Part shown: positions 1-7,591 of the stretch, in pieces
Position numbering within the stretch: the stretch's first letter is position 1
Layout: every line of letters starts with the position of its first letter
Assembly (NCBI GenBank): GCA_027858735.1
Contig: JAQICC010000180.1
Location: 1-33,991 of the forward strand
DNA: 33,991 bases
Source of the DNA: Salinivirgaceae bacterium
GTDB taxonomy: Bacteria; Bacteroidota; Bacteroidia; Bacteroidales; SZUA-534
Direction: 5' to 3'
Program-made: the position numbers and the translations under genes
Notes under the pieces: model-generated
The model's input: only the letters and a program-made list of their open reading frames with translations
Database searches by the model: none
What the model was told of the DNA's origin: nothing

Positions 1-1
1 T

Positions 2-391
2 TACGAACGTTTTTACGATGGCCAAAATACTTTTGAGAAAATAAAATGGGATGCAGAATATTTATTGTACTATTTTAAAAACGAAGATGCATTCTGGGAT
101 ACTGATGGTTTATCTCTAACTGGTCACTGGTGGATTGAATTAACCTTACCTAAGATAAGAAAAGGTACTTATGTATTAAATCCGTATTGGTTTGGAGGCG
201 GTAATGTATCAATGTATATTGATGGGGTTTTTTTTAGAGAAATAGATTTGAACGCAACATTTACTTGGAATGATTATACTGAATTACTTGAACCTATTAT
301 TTTTACTGAAACAGAAGAGCATACTCTAAAATTAAAAACAAATACAAGTAGTAGTATTTGGTGGGATAGGATAAGATTTACACCAATTTAA
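2..391 (+). CDS. 3' end of a SusCD-associated surface protein (partial)
   Basis: The reading frame is open from base 2, so the gene starts upstream of the window; about 129 C-terminal residues are present. The fragment is rich in aromatic residues and alternating hydrophobic positions, with several Trp and Tyr (GHWWIELTLPKI, NPYWFGGG, SSSIWWDRIRFTPI). This suggests a beta-sandwich, carbohydrate-binding-like fold. A terminal IRFTPI-like strand is, from memory, common in the C-terminal domains of fasciclin-type or glycan-binding lipoproteins that sit beside SusC/SusD pairs. It lies 97 bp upstream of the susC-like gene on the same strand with no terminator visible between them, so it is probably part of the same operon. 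The role as an outer-membrane accessory binding protein is inferred from context; the family is not established. Confidence 0.6.
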   Translation, partial: YERFYDGQNTFEKIKWDAEYLLYYFKNEDAFWDTDGLSLTGHWWIELTLPKIRKGTYVLNPYWFGGGNVSMYIDGVFFREIDLNATFTWNDYTELLEPIIFTETEEHTLKLKTNTSSSIWWDRIRFTPI

Positions 392-488
392 AACATCAGT
401 ACCTCAAATATAAATCATAATTATAAAAAAGGTAAAGCCAAATTAAATAAATAACAATATAGATCACAAACAATTAAATTCCGATTAC

Positions 489-3400
489 ATGACAAATTTT
501 AACCAACCCGTTCGGTTTCTTAGTATTTTACTAATTACCCTTATAGCTAGCCTAAACGGTTTATTAGCTCAGGAAAACGAGTACTCTGTTTCCGGTACAA
601 TATTAGAATCGGGATCAGGTATTCCTATTACGCGAGCCGTATTATCGGTTGCTTCTAATGGTGAATTTACAAACTCCGATATTGAAGGTAAATTTATCAT
701 AGAACTACCTTCTAAAGCTGAAGTATTAACCTTTAGTTATCCTGGGTATCATACTACCGAGTATTACACCAGTGGGGAAAAAGAAATTATTGTGTATCTA
801 ACTGAACTTAAATACAATTCTGACGATGAAGTTTATACAACACCATTTGGTACAGAAAAATTAAAAAATGCTACCAATGCAGTAACATTGCTGTCTAATT
901 CCGTATTTGAAAACTCAGCTTCTTCTTCTTTCGATCAGACCATGGTTGGGAAAGCTGCAGGTATGCATATGATAGAACATTCAGGAATGGCAGGCCATAA
1001 ATCATGGATTAATTTACGCGGAATTTCATCGATATATGCTCGTAACGAGCCTTTAGTATTTATTGATGGTATGATTCACGAAATTAATTATCCCAACAAT
1101 CAAATTATTGAGGGGCATAGTTTAAACCCTATGGATTTGATTGATGTGGATGATATTATTAACATTTCAGTTATTAAGGCTGGTGAAGGCTATCTTGGAA
1201 GTGCCGGTTCAAACGGAGTTATAAATATTAACACAGCCGAAAGTGATAACACCAGTGCTGCAATTTTAGTAAAAATGTATGGCGGTATTTCATTCCCATT
1301 TGCTAAGCAAGATGTAATGGATGCAGGTCAATTTAAAAATTATTATACAGATTTGCTTGCAAGCGAAGGGAAAAGTTCTAGCGCTCCATCATGGTTAAAT
1401 GGTGGCAGTTCCGATCTGGAATACTATCGTTATAACAACAATACCGATTGGCAATCAGAATTGTCTCGACCATCTGCTTTGCAAAAGTATTACATTTATT
1501 TAACCGGGGGTGATGACATAGCCACATATAACATATCATCAGGATACACACGACACGGTGCTGCTTACGATGAATGGAATTCATCTAGATACAATCTTCG
1601 TTTAAATGGGAAGGTTAATATTTCAAAGAATCTTTATATTGTTCCTAATACAAAATTGTCACTATCAGATACCTACTTATCAAACATGGGTCCAACATCA
1701 GAAAGAAACCCAATTGTAGCGAGTTTACAAAAATCACCTATGATGTTCCCCAATGAAAGAAGTCCAATTGATGGTTCAACTTTATATCCTATTGATGATG
1801 TTGGTGACTTTAATATAAGTAACCCTGCTGCTATAATACAAAATTCACTAGGTTCAGCCCGTAGTTTCCAATTATTAAGCTCTGTAAAAGCTGGTTATGT
1901 AATAAACTCGAATTTTACAGTATCACACCTTATTGGAATTAGTGTAAATAACGACCGACAGAACATTTTTGTTCCAAATGTTGGGCTTGTACAGCTAGAT
2001 TCAGCTAAAAATAACCCAATGGATATGGTTACTGAATTTAGATCGACTCAAAATCATACAACTTTAACCTATAAAAACACCTTTAACAAAAACCATCACA
2101 TTGTTGCCTATGGTGGTTTACGTACCATGAACAATCTTTATAAAAATAACTACGCTGTCGATTTAAATACTGCTTCCGATGATTTTAGAAGTCTGGGAGC
2201 TGGCAGTCAGTACAGCTACCTTAGATCAAATGATGGAGAAATAAGCTCGCTAAACTGGATGTCAGTTTTTGCGGATGTGAATTATCAATTTGACGAAAAA
2301 TACTATCTTAGGGCATCATTGTCTTTTGATGGTTCTTCCGCTTTTAACAAGAAAAATCGCTATAATTTCTATCCTTCAATTTTTGGTGCTTGGCGTGTAA
2401 GCTCATCAGAGTCAATTAATTTACCCGCATGGATAAACGATTTAAAATTGAGAGCTTCAATTTCGCAAACCGGTAATATGTTCAGTAGTGCATATCTGCG
2501 CTCAAAAACTACCTACACTGGTAGAAATTACACGGGCTTAGGAGTACCTGTTCGCGATTATATTACCAATGAAGATTTATCGGCCGAAAAGAAATTTTCA
2601 GTTAATACAGGTTTTGATTTATCATTTAACAAAAAGGCTTACAATATACATCTTGATTATCATATGTCAAGAGTTAATAATCTTATAATAAATCAGGACT
2701 TGCCTTATAACTATGGTTTTACTGATTATTATGACAATGGCGGTTCGCTTGCTATAAATGGAGTTGAATTGGCTACAGACGGTCGTTGGATTCTTGGTGA
2801 ATCAGTATTGGTTGTTGATGCCTCAGTAACTTACCAAGCGAGTAAAGTAAAAAAGCTTGACTTTATAAATCCAGAAACTGAATCAATTATAACTGAAGTT
2901 CCAGGAGCCGAATACATTGCATCAATTGATAATCCTTTAAATGCTTTTTACGGATTTAAAACCAATGGGATTTACAGTACAGATGCCGCCGCTGGTGGCA
3001 TGATTGGGCCAGCAGGTAAACCAATGGGTGGCGGCGATGTTTCTTTTGTTGATGTTGATGGTAATGGTACTATTAACGAGAATGACAAACAAATTATTGG
3101 TAATCCAAACCCTGATTTATTTGGTTCACTGTCTGGTGCTTTAACCTATAAGCGATTTACATTTTCAACCATATTTACCTATAGTGTTGGGAATGATGTA
3201 TTCAACTATGTAAAATATAAAAATTCTTCTATGGATAGCTATGCTAACCAAAGCATTGATGTATTAGACAGATGGCAGTCCGGATCAACTAATACTACAT
3301 TACCTAAGGCAGCTATTGGCGATCCTAATGGAAATAATGTATTTTCTGACAGATGGATTGAAGACGGATCATACCTCAGAGTGAAGCAATTTATGGTTAG

Positions 3401-3599
3401 TTATAAAACTCCACGAGTATTTATGTTAGAAAAGGAAGCTACTTTTTATGTAACCGGAACTAACTTATTAACTTTGACAAAATACACCGGATACGATCCA
3501 GAAAGTATGTACCAAAGTGATCCGTACTATATGGGCATCGATTATGGAAAACTTCCATTAGCCCGATCAATAATATTTGGAATTCAATTAAGCTTGTAA
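489..3599 (+). CDS. SusC/RagA-family TonB-dependent outer-membrane transporter
   Basis: Large TonB-dependent importer of 1036 residues, the usual SusC size. Residues 1-28 form a Sec signal peptide ending GLLAQ. Residues 33-106 are a CarboxypepD_reg-like beta-sandwich (VSGTILESGSGIPITRA start). A plug domain follows at about 120-250 with the SusC signature WINLRGISSIYARNEPLVF followed by IDG. The remainder is a 22-strand-type barrel, ending in the LPLARSIIFGIQLSL terminal strand. A DVDGNGTINENDK loop resembles the calcium-binding loops of other SusC proteins. It should work with the SusD-like lipoprotein encoded 12 bp downstream to bind and import an oligomeric nutrient across the outer membrane. 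The imported substrate cannot be deduced because no degradative enzyme is in the window. The ATG at 489 is the natural start because it gives a complete signal peptide. Confidence 0.95.
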   Translation: MTNFNQPVRFLSILLITLIASLNGLLAQENEYSVSGTILESGSGIPITRAVLSVASNGEFTNSDIEGKFIIELPSKAEVLTFSYPGYHTTEYYTSGEKEIIVYLTELKYNSDDEVYTTPFGTEKLKNATNAVTLLSNSVFENSASSSFDQTMVGKAAGMHMIEHSGMAGHKSWINLRGISSIYARNEPLVFIDGMIHEINYPNNQIIEGHSLNPMDLIDVDDIINISVIKAGEGYLGSAGSNGVININTAESDNTSAAILVKMYGGISFPFAKQDVMDAGQFKNYYTDLLASEGKSSSAPSWLNGGSSDLEYYRYNNNTDWQSELSRPSALQKYYIYLTGGDDIATYNISSGYTRHGAAYDEWNSSRYNLRLNGKVNISKNLYIVPNTKLSLSDTYLSNMGPTSERNPIVASLQKSPMMFPNERSPIDGSTLYPIDDVGDFNISNPAAIIQNSLGSARSFQLLSSVKAGYVINSNFTVSHLIGISVNNDRQNIFVPNVGLVQLDSAKNNPMDMVTEFRSTQNHTTLTYKNTFNKNHHIVAYGGLRTMNNLYKNNYAVDLNTASDDFRSLGAGSQYSYLRSNDGEISSLNWMSVFADVNYQFDEKYYLRASLSFDGSSAFNKKNRYNFYPSIFGAWRVSSSESINLPAWINDLKLRASISQTGNMFSSAYLRSKTTYTGRNYTGLGVPVRDYITNEDLSAEKKFSVNTGFDLSFNKKAYNIHLDYHMSRVNNLIINQDLPYNYGFTDYYDNGGSLAINGVELATDGRWILGESVLVVDASVTYQASKVKKLDFINPETESIITEVPGAEYIASIDNPLNAFYGFKTNGIYSTDAAAGGMIGPAGKPMGGGDVSFVDVDGNGTINENDKQIIGNPNPDLFGSLSGALTYKRFTFSTIFTYSVGNDVFNYVKYKNSSMDSYANQSIDVLDRWQSGSTNTTLPKAAIGDPNGNNVFSDRWIEDGSYLRVKQFMVSYKTPRVFMLEKEATFYVTGTNLLTLTKYTGYDPESMYQSDPYYMGIDYGKLPLARSIIFGIQLSL

Positions 3600-3611
3600 A
3601 TACCTAAAACG

Positions 3612-5102
3612 ATGAATAAAATTAAATACTTTACCAGGCATATAGCCATTTCAGCATTAGTTGTTAGTCTTTTTGCTTCATGCAGCGATGATTTTTTTGA
3701 AGCTGAAATGGGAGCTCGCATCACTCCAGACCAACATTACAAATCATATGAAGATGTTGATCTATCTTATCTGGGATGTAAGGCTCACCTTCAAGACATT
3801 GCAGAAAACCATGTTTTGGTTGATGGTTTACGCTCTGACCAAATGGATATAACAGAATATGCTGATCGTGATATGATTGATATTAATAGGCATGAACTCA
3901 CATCAGATAATAAATATTTTGATCCTTCTAATTATTATAAAATGATCATTAATATTAATGAAATGCTCCCTTATTTACCACAAGTTTTGGAGATAGATCG
4001 TGATTTTGATTCACTCGCTTTCGAAGCCTATAATGGGCTACTAGTTACTCTGCGAAGCTGGGCCTATTTTAATCTAGTTAGATTGAATGGTGAAGTAGCA
4101 ATAGTAGATGCTGATGATCCTTCAAAAGCTCCTGAATATCTTTCAAAGAGTCAAACTCTTGATCGCCTTATTAGTGAACTCTTGCCCTTTTATAGCGAAG
4201 AGGATATTTATAGATATGATATTGATCACTATGTTTTGCTTGGTGAACTTTATTTAGAAAAAGGTGATTATGCAAATGCCGTTAAATATCTAAAATATTC
4301 CATTGATGGTCCTGCATTTGCTCAAACCGGCAGCAATATATGGTATATGGTAGACAATGTTTTTCAAGAGGAAAGTTGGAAAAATATTTTCATTAACTCT
4401 GAGGATCAAAATACAACAGTTCGCACTAAGGTGCGATATTCTTTCGTAACCGGGCAGGGCAACACGCTTGAACAATGGATGCACCAATCTTTTAAGCCGG
4501 ATGTAAAACCTACTGCAATTTTAATAGACGCATTTAAAAATGAAACACAGCAGAACGGTGACCCGGCAGATGTTTATAGAGGACTTGGGGCTAGCTATGA
4601 TACTACTGCTTCAGGTGACTATTTTATAAACAAATACTCGATAGATACAGAATTGCCTCATGGTGCCGATGTTATATTATATAGGGCTGCTGACATTCAT
4701 TTGTTACTCGCTGAAGCGCTTAATAGAAATGGCGAAAGTGCTCTTGCTCTTGCTCTTCTAAATAAAGGCTTGGGTGGCATGACTGACAGACCAGGTGAAT
4801 ATTCTAAATGGTCAGCAAATGCAGGTGTGCGTGGTAGAGTATATTTGGCAGATGTAACAGCTGATGGCGTTGAAGCAATTGAAGATTTAATTATTGCTGA
4901 ACGTGCCAAAGAACTTGCCTTTGAAGGTAAAAGATGGTTTGATTTAGTTAGAGTTGCTGAAAGAAGAATTAAAAAAGGGACTGGAGACGAATCGTATTTA
5001 GCTGATAAAGTTGCTTCAAAATTTGACGATGCAGAAACGGCTAAACTGGTAAAAGATAAGTTGATGGACAAAGAAAATTGGTATTTACCAATTCCTAGAT
5101 AA
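3612..5102 (+). CDS. SusD/RagB-family nutrient-binding outer-membrane lipoprotein
   Basis: SusD-like lid protein of 496 residues. The N-terminus is a type II signal peptide with lipobox FASC and predicted lipidated Cys24. The following SDD is the acidic surface-export signal typical of Bacteroidota lipoproteins. The C-terminal SusD hallmark ERAKELAFEGKRWFDLVR is present, as is the ending NWYLPIPR, close to the yLPIP terminus common in the family. TPR-like helices are seen at about 200-235 (LLGELYLEKGDYANAVKYL). The gene starts 12 bp after the SusC-like gene, so the two are almost certainly cotranscribed. The product would cap the SusC barrel on the cell surface. A strong terminator follows at 5122-5156, closing the operon. 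Ligand unknown. Confidence 0.94.
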   Translation: MNKIKYFTRHIAISALVVSLFASCSDDFFEAEMGARITPDQHYKSYEDVDLSYLGCKAHLQDIAENHVLVDGLRSDQMDITEYADRDMIDINRHELTSDNKYFDPSNYYKMIININEMLPYLPQVLEIDRDFDSLAFEAYNGLLVTLRSWAYFNLVRLNGEVAIVDADDPSKAPEYLSKSQTLDRLISELLPFYSEEDIYRYDIDHYVLLGELYLEKGDYANAVKYLKYSIDGPAFAQTGSNIWYMVDNVFQEESWKNIFINSEDQNTTVRTKVRYSFVTGQGNTLEQWMHQSFKPDVKPTAILIDAFKNETQQNGDPADVYRGLGASYDTTASGDYFINKYSIDTELPHGADVILYRAADIHLLLAEALNRNGESALALALLNKGLGGMTDRPGEYSKWSANAGVRGRVYLADVTADGVEAIEDLIIAERAKELAFEGKRWFDLVRVAERRIKKGTGDESYLADKVASKFDDAETAKLVKDKLMDKENWYLPIPR

Positions 5103-5121
5103 TAAACAATATTTTAAATAT

Positions 5122-5156
5122 AAAAAGCAATCTCATTTTGAGGTTGCTTTTTTTTT
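5122..5156 (+). terminator. Rho-independent terminator after susD-like gene
   Basis: An inverted repeat (AAAGCAATCTC / GAGGTTGCTTT with one G-U pair) around an ATTTT loop is followed by a run of nine T. It lies 20 bp after the susD stop and closes the SusCD operon. Confidence 0.88.
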
Positions 5157-5350
5157 AACCAAATAAAACTACAGCGATGCCTTAAATAGGGAATAACAAT
5201 TCGATCTATTTTGCCTTTTCAAGTATTTATGCAGTATATAATACTATTTACAATTAACCTGATTTCAGGTTTGTACAATTTGTCACATTACTCCTATCGA
5301 AAAATCTAACCATCTATTCTCTATTAATAGCTTCAACTTATTATCTCACC
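5157..5350. other. Gene-free spacer between SusCD terminator and the IS
   Basis: AT-rich non-coding spacer. The only structure I see is a short 6-bp inverted repeat AACCTG/CAGGTT (5256-5271), too weak to assign. With 7307-7590 it is the pre-insertion intergenic region, now split by the insertion sequence. Confidence 0.5.
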
Positions 5351-5356
5351 TTACAA

Positions 5357-5375
5357 CGGGTTTTACTTCAGTAAA
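5357..5375 (+). repeat. Left terminal inverted repeat of the IS
   Basis: Starts cgggttttactt. It matches the reverse complement of 7282-7300 at 17 of 19 positions and is directly bordered by TTACAA. Confidence 0.88.
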
Positions 5376-5477
5376 TCCCTATCTATCAATCAACAAGCTC
5401 ATTATTATTGATATATGTAGCAACTAAACTATATTTAATTAATACATGTAATATGTTAAATATGAATTATATATGTA

Positions 5478-5509
5478 TTTGTAATTGTAGGAACTAATAC
5501 ATATCTTTG
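5478..5509 (+). promoter_or_regulatory. Bacteroidota-type promoter for the transposase
   Basis: TTTG at 5478-5481, then a 20-nt spacer and TATCTTTG at 5502-5509, an exact fit to the TTTG / TAnnTTTG promoter pattern of Bacteroidota. The predicted transcription start falls within a few bases of the ATG at 5514, so the message would be leaderless or nearly so. Confidence 0.6.
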
Positions 5510-5513
5510 CAAT

Positions 5514-7235
5514 ATGTACATACAAAGAAATAAGGCAGCAGGTAAAAATGACAAGACATATACTTCAACCCTGCTCTGCAGCAAATATCGACAGGAAGGC
5601 AAAATTAAAACAAAAGTTGAAGCAAATCTTTCACATATGCCATCGGAACTTGTTCTTACTATTGAGAATGTTTTGAAACATGGTAAAGGCGCATTAGTTG
5701 TCGCCAAGGACATTGTTGTTAAAAAATCCATTGATTACGGACTTGCATATATACTAATACACCTACTTAACAAATTGCGCATTAGTCAAACTCTGGAAAA
5801 AATATTACCCCAACAGGCGGCAATTTTAAAAGCAATAATAATTGGCAAAATAATTACAAGAGGAAGTAAACTTGGCATTTTTAATTGGCTAAAACGCAAC
5901 GAAATGATTTGCACAAAACTTGGGTTGGATATTAAAAACCTAAAAGTTGACGATCTGTATTTCGCTTTGGCACAAGCCAACTATTCTCAAAAAGATATAG
6001 AGCGTAAGTGGTTCTTGTACAATAAAGCCAAACATAAAGAAGTTTATTTGTACGATATAACCAGTACTTATTTTGAAGGAACCCAAAACGAACTTGCGGC
6101 ATTTGGCTACAACCGGGACAAGAAAAAAGGGAAGATGCAAATTAACATCGGTTTAATCACCGATAGTGAAGGCTTTCCGTTGAAGATAGAAGTTTTTGAA
6201 GGCAATATTAACGATCACTTAACAGTATTAAACCAAATAAAAAACATTAAAGAAGAGTTTAATACAGAGCAAATTATATTTGTTGGGGATCGGGGCATGA
6301 AAATCCGCTACAATCTGGAAGAGTTGAATGAAGCGGACAGAAAAGGGATTCATTACATAACAGGTTTGACCGTGCAAGAAATAGACAACTTATTAGACCA
6401 GAATGTTATCCAATTAAAATTGTTCAGTAATGATTTGGCAGAGGTGGAATATCAAGGGGAGAGATACGTATTATCTGTAAATAAAGAGCTTCAGGAAAAT
6501 GGTTTGACTTACTTAAAAATAATCCGTGGATTTGTTGATGATGAGATATCAGAAGCAAAAGCATCTTGGGAAAAACGACGAAGGCAAAACATGGAGAATG
6601 TAGAAAAACTTGAAAATGGGCATAAAAACAAAAAACTAGTTACAGGTTTTACCGAAAAAAAACTCGATGGGTTCAAATTGCGCATCGAAAGAATATTGTC
6701 CAAGCGAAAGATGAAAAAGTACTACGAAATTACAGAAATAAGCAATGATAAATTTATAGTAGATTTTAAAGCAGAGAAATTCCAACAATCAAAAAAACTT
6801 GCAGGGAAATATGTTGTCTGTACCAATATACAAAAAGAAGAAATGCCAAAAGAAGAAGTTCGGCAACAATACAAAAACTTACAAAATGTTGAGCACGCAT
6901 TTCGTGACTTCAAGAGCGATAATATCCAGATACGTCCTGTTTATCATCGTAACAAAGCTCAAACTTGCGGACATGTTCTGCTCTCAATGTTTTCTTATGC
7001 CATTATCAAAGAAATGGAGGATAAAATATTTCCTTTCATGAAATTAAGTAACAAAGAAACAAACAATCGATTATCCTTTGGCGACATGCTTGAGGAACTC
7101 AAAGATATAAAGCTTGTAACCTTAGACTTGGGACGAAATGTTAACAGCATTAAGATAACCGAACTTAATGAGATGCAAACACAAATATTTAAACTTTTTA
7201 ATATGAAGAAAAATGACTTAGAAAGAGATTTGTAG
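5514..7235 (+). CDS. IS1634-family DDE transposase
   Basis: Transposase of 573 residues, full length for the family. The DDE triad is visible: D181 in YLYDITSTYFEG, D259 in FVGDRGM, and E460 in NVEHAFRDFKS, a YREK-like signature followed by RPVYH. The N-terminus MYIQRNKAAGKNDKTY with a nearby YRQEGK motif matches the usual IS1634 beginning, which supports the ATG at 5514 although it lies almost on the predicted transcription start. The protein cuts and joins the IS ends at 5357 and 7300. There is no frameshift or internal stop, so it is probably functional. Confidence 0.95.
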   Translation: MYIQRNKAAGKNDKTYTSTLLCSKYRQEGKIKTKVEANLSHMPSELVLTIENVLKHGKGALVVAKDIVVKKSIDYGLAYILIHLLNKLRISQTLEKILPQQAAILKAIIIGKIITRGSKLGIFNWLKRNEMICTKLGLDIKNLKVDDLYFALAQANYSQKDIERKWFLYNKAKHKEVYLYDITSTYFEGTQNELAAFGYNRDKKKGKMQINIGLITDSEGFPLKIEVFEGNINDHLTVLNQIKNIKEEFNTEQIIFVGDRGMKIRYNLEELNEADRKGIHYITGLTVQEIDNLLDQNVIQLKLFSNDLAEVEYQGERYVLSVNKELQENGLTYLKIIRGFVDDEISEAKASWEKRRRQNMENVEKLENGHKNKKLVTGFTEKKLDGFKLRIERILSKRKMKKYYEITEISNDKFIVDFKAEKFQQSKKLAGKYVVCTNIQKEEMPKEEVRQQYKNLQNVEHAFRDFKSDNIQIRPVYHRNKAQTCGHVLLSMFSYAIIKEMEDKIFPFMKLSNKETNNRLSFGDMLEELKDIKLVTLDLGRNVNSIKITELNEMQTQIFKLFNMKKNDLERDL

Positions 7236-7281
7236 CAACAAAATCAAAAAAATATATAGTTATATTGCTGAATGACTGCGC

Positions 7282-7300
7282 TTTATTAAAGTAAAACCCG
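7282..7300 (-). repeat. Right terminal inverted repeat of the IS
   Basis: Ends aagtaaaacccg and is the partner of 5357-5375. It is followed by the second TTACAA copy at 7301-7306. Confidence 0.88.
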
Positions 7301-7430
7301 TTACAACCAAATTAAAATATTTTACCCATATTACTTACATATTAAAACTAAAAAGAGTCTTTTTGTTAACATCTTTAACTAATCAGGCATTTTTTTTAAA
7401 TTTTTTAATTTAAAATATCATAAAATGTTC

Positions 7431-7523
7431 TAATTTTGTAACCGCAATTAAGAAAATAAGGATTAATTAATGATTTTACACTGGCTATTGCTAAGTTCAA
7501 TTCAATATTAATCGTTATTTTTG
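7431..7523 (+). promoter_or_regulatory. Candidate promoters of the giant-protein gene
   Basis: Two exact TAnnTTTG -7 elements lie upstream of the gene: TAATTTTG at 7431-7438 and TATTTTTG at 7516-7523. Neither has a convincing TTTG at the -33 distance. The proximal one would give a leader of roughly 60 nt that includes the hairpin at 7551-7573. The region lies downstream of the IS right end, so the native promoter was probably not separated from the gene. Confidence 0.45.
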
Positions 7524-7550
7524 TAAGATTTTATAACTGATTAAAAATAA

Positions 7551-7573
7551 CAATAGGCATGTGAAGCCTATTG
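7551..7573 (+). promoter_or_regulatory. Leader hairpin upstream of the giant-protein start
   Basis: Perfect 8-bp inverted repeat CAATAGGC / GCCTATTG with a 7-nt loop ATGTGAA, ending 18 nt before the ATG at 7592. No T-tract follows, so it is not a terminator. It could affect translation initiation or mRNA stability. Its position also argues against the in-frame TTG at 7571, inside the stem, as the start codon. Confidence 0.45.
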
Positions 7574-7591
7574 CAAATAAATAACGCTAAT

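Larger units (their letters stand above)
5351..7306 (+). mobile_element. Complete IS1634-family insertion sequence with 6-bp target duplication
   Basis: Element of 1944 bp (5357-7300). Its ends are 19-bp inverted repeats: 5357-5375 begins cgggttttact, and 7282-7300 is its reverse complement with 17 of 19 matches. The direct repeat TTACAA flanks it exactly at 5351-5356 and 7301-7306, which is the target-site duplication. A 6-bp duplication and a single long transposase ORF fit the IS1634 branch of the IS4 superfamily. The transposase frame is intact and the duplication is perfect, so the insertion looks recent and possibly still active. It sits in the gap between the SusCD operon and the giant-protein gene and disrupts no gene that I can see. 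Confidence 0.92.

Noticed and set aside
4697-5071. 124-codon minus-strand frame inside the susD-like gene
   Set aside because: Fully antisense to the conserved SusD C-terminus; Ser/Ala-rich low-complexity translation typical of a shadow.
5355-7302. IS boundary at AACGGG...CCCGTT
   Set aside because: Moving in by two bases gives a perfect 6-bp TTACAA direct repeat; the outer AA/TT belongs to the duplication.
7571-7591. TTG at 7571 as start of the giant gene
   Set aside because: It lies inside the 8-bp leader hairpin, and an ATG follows seven codons later.
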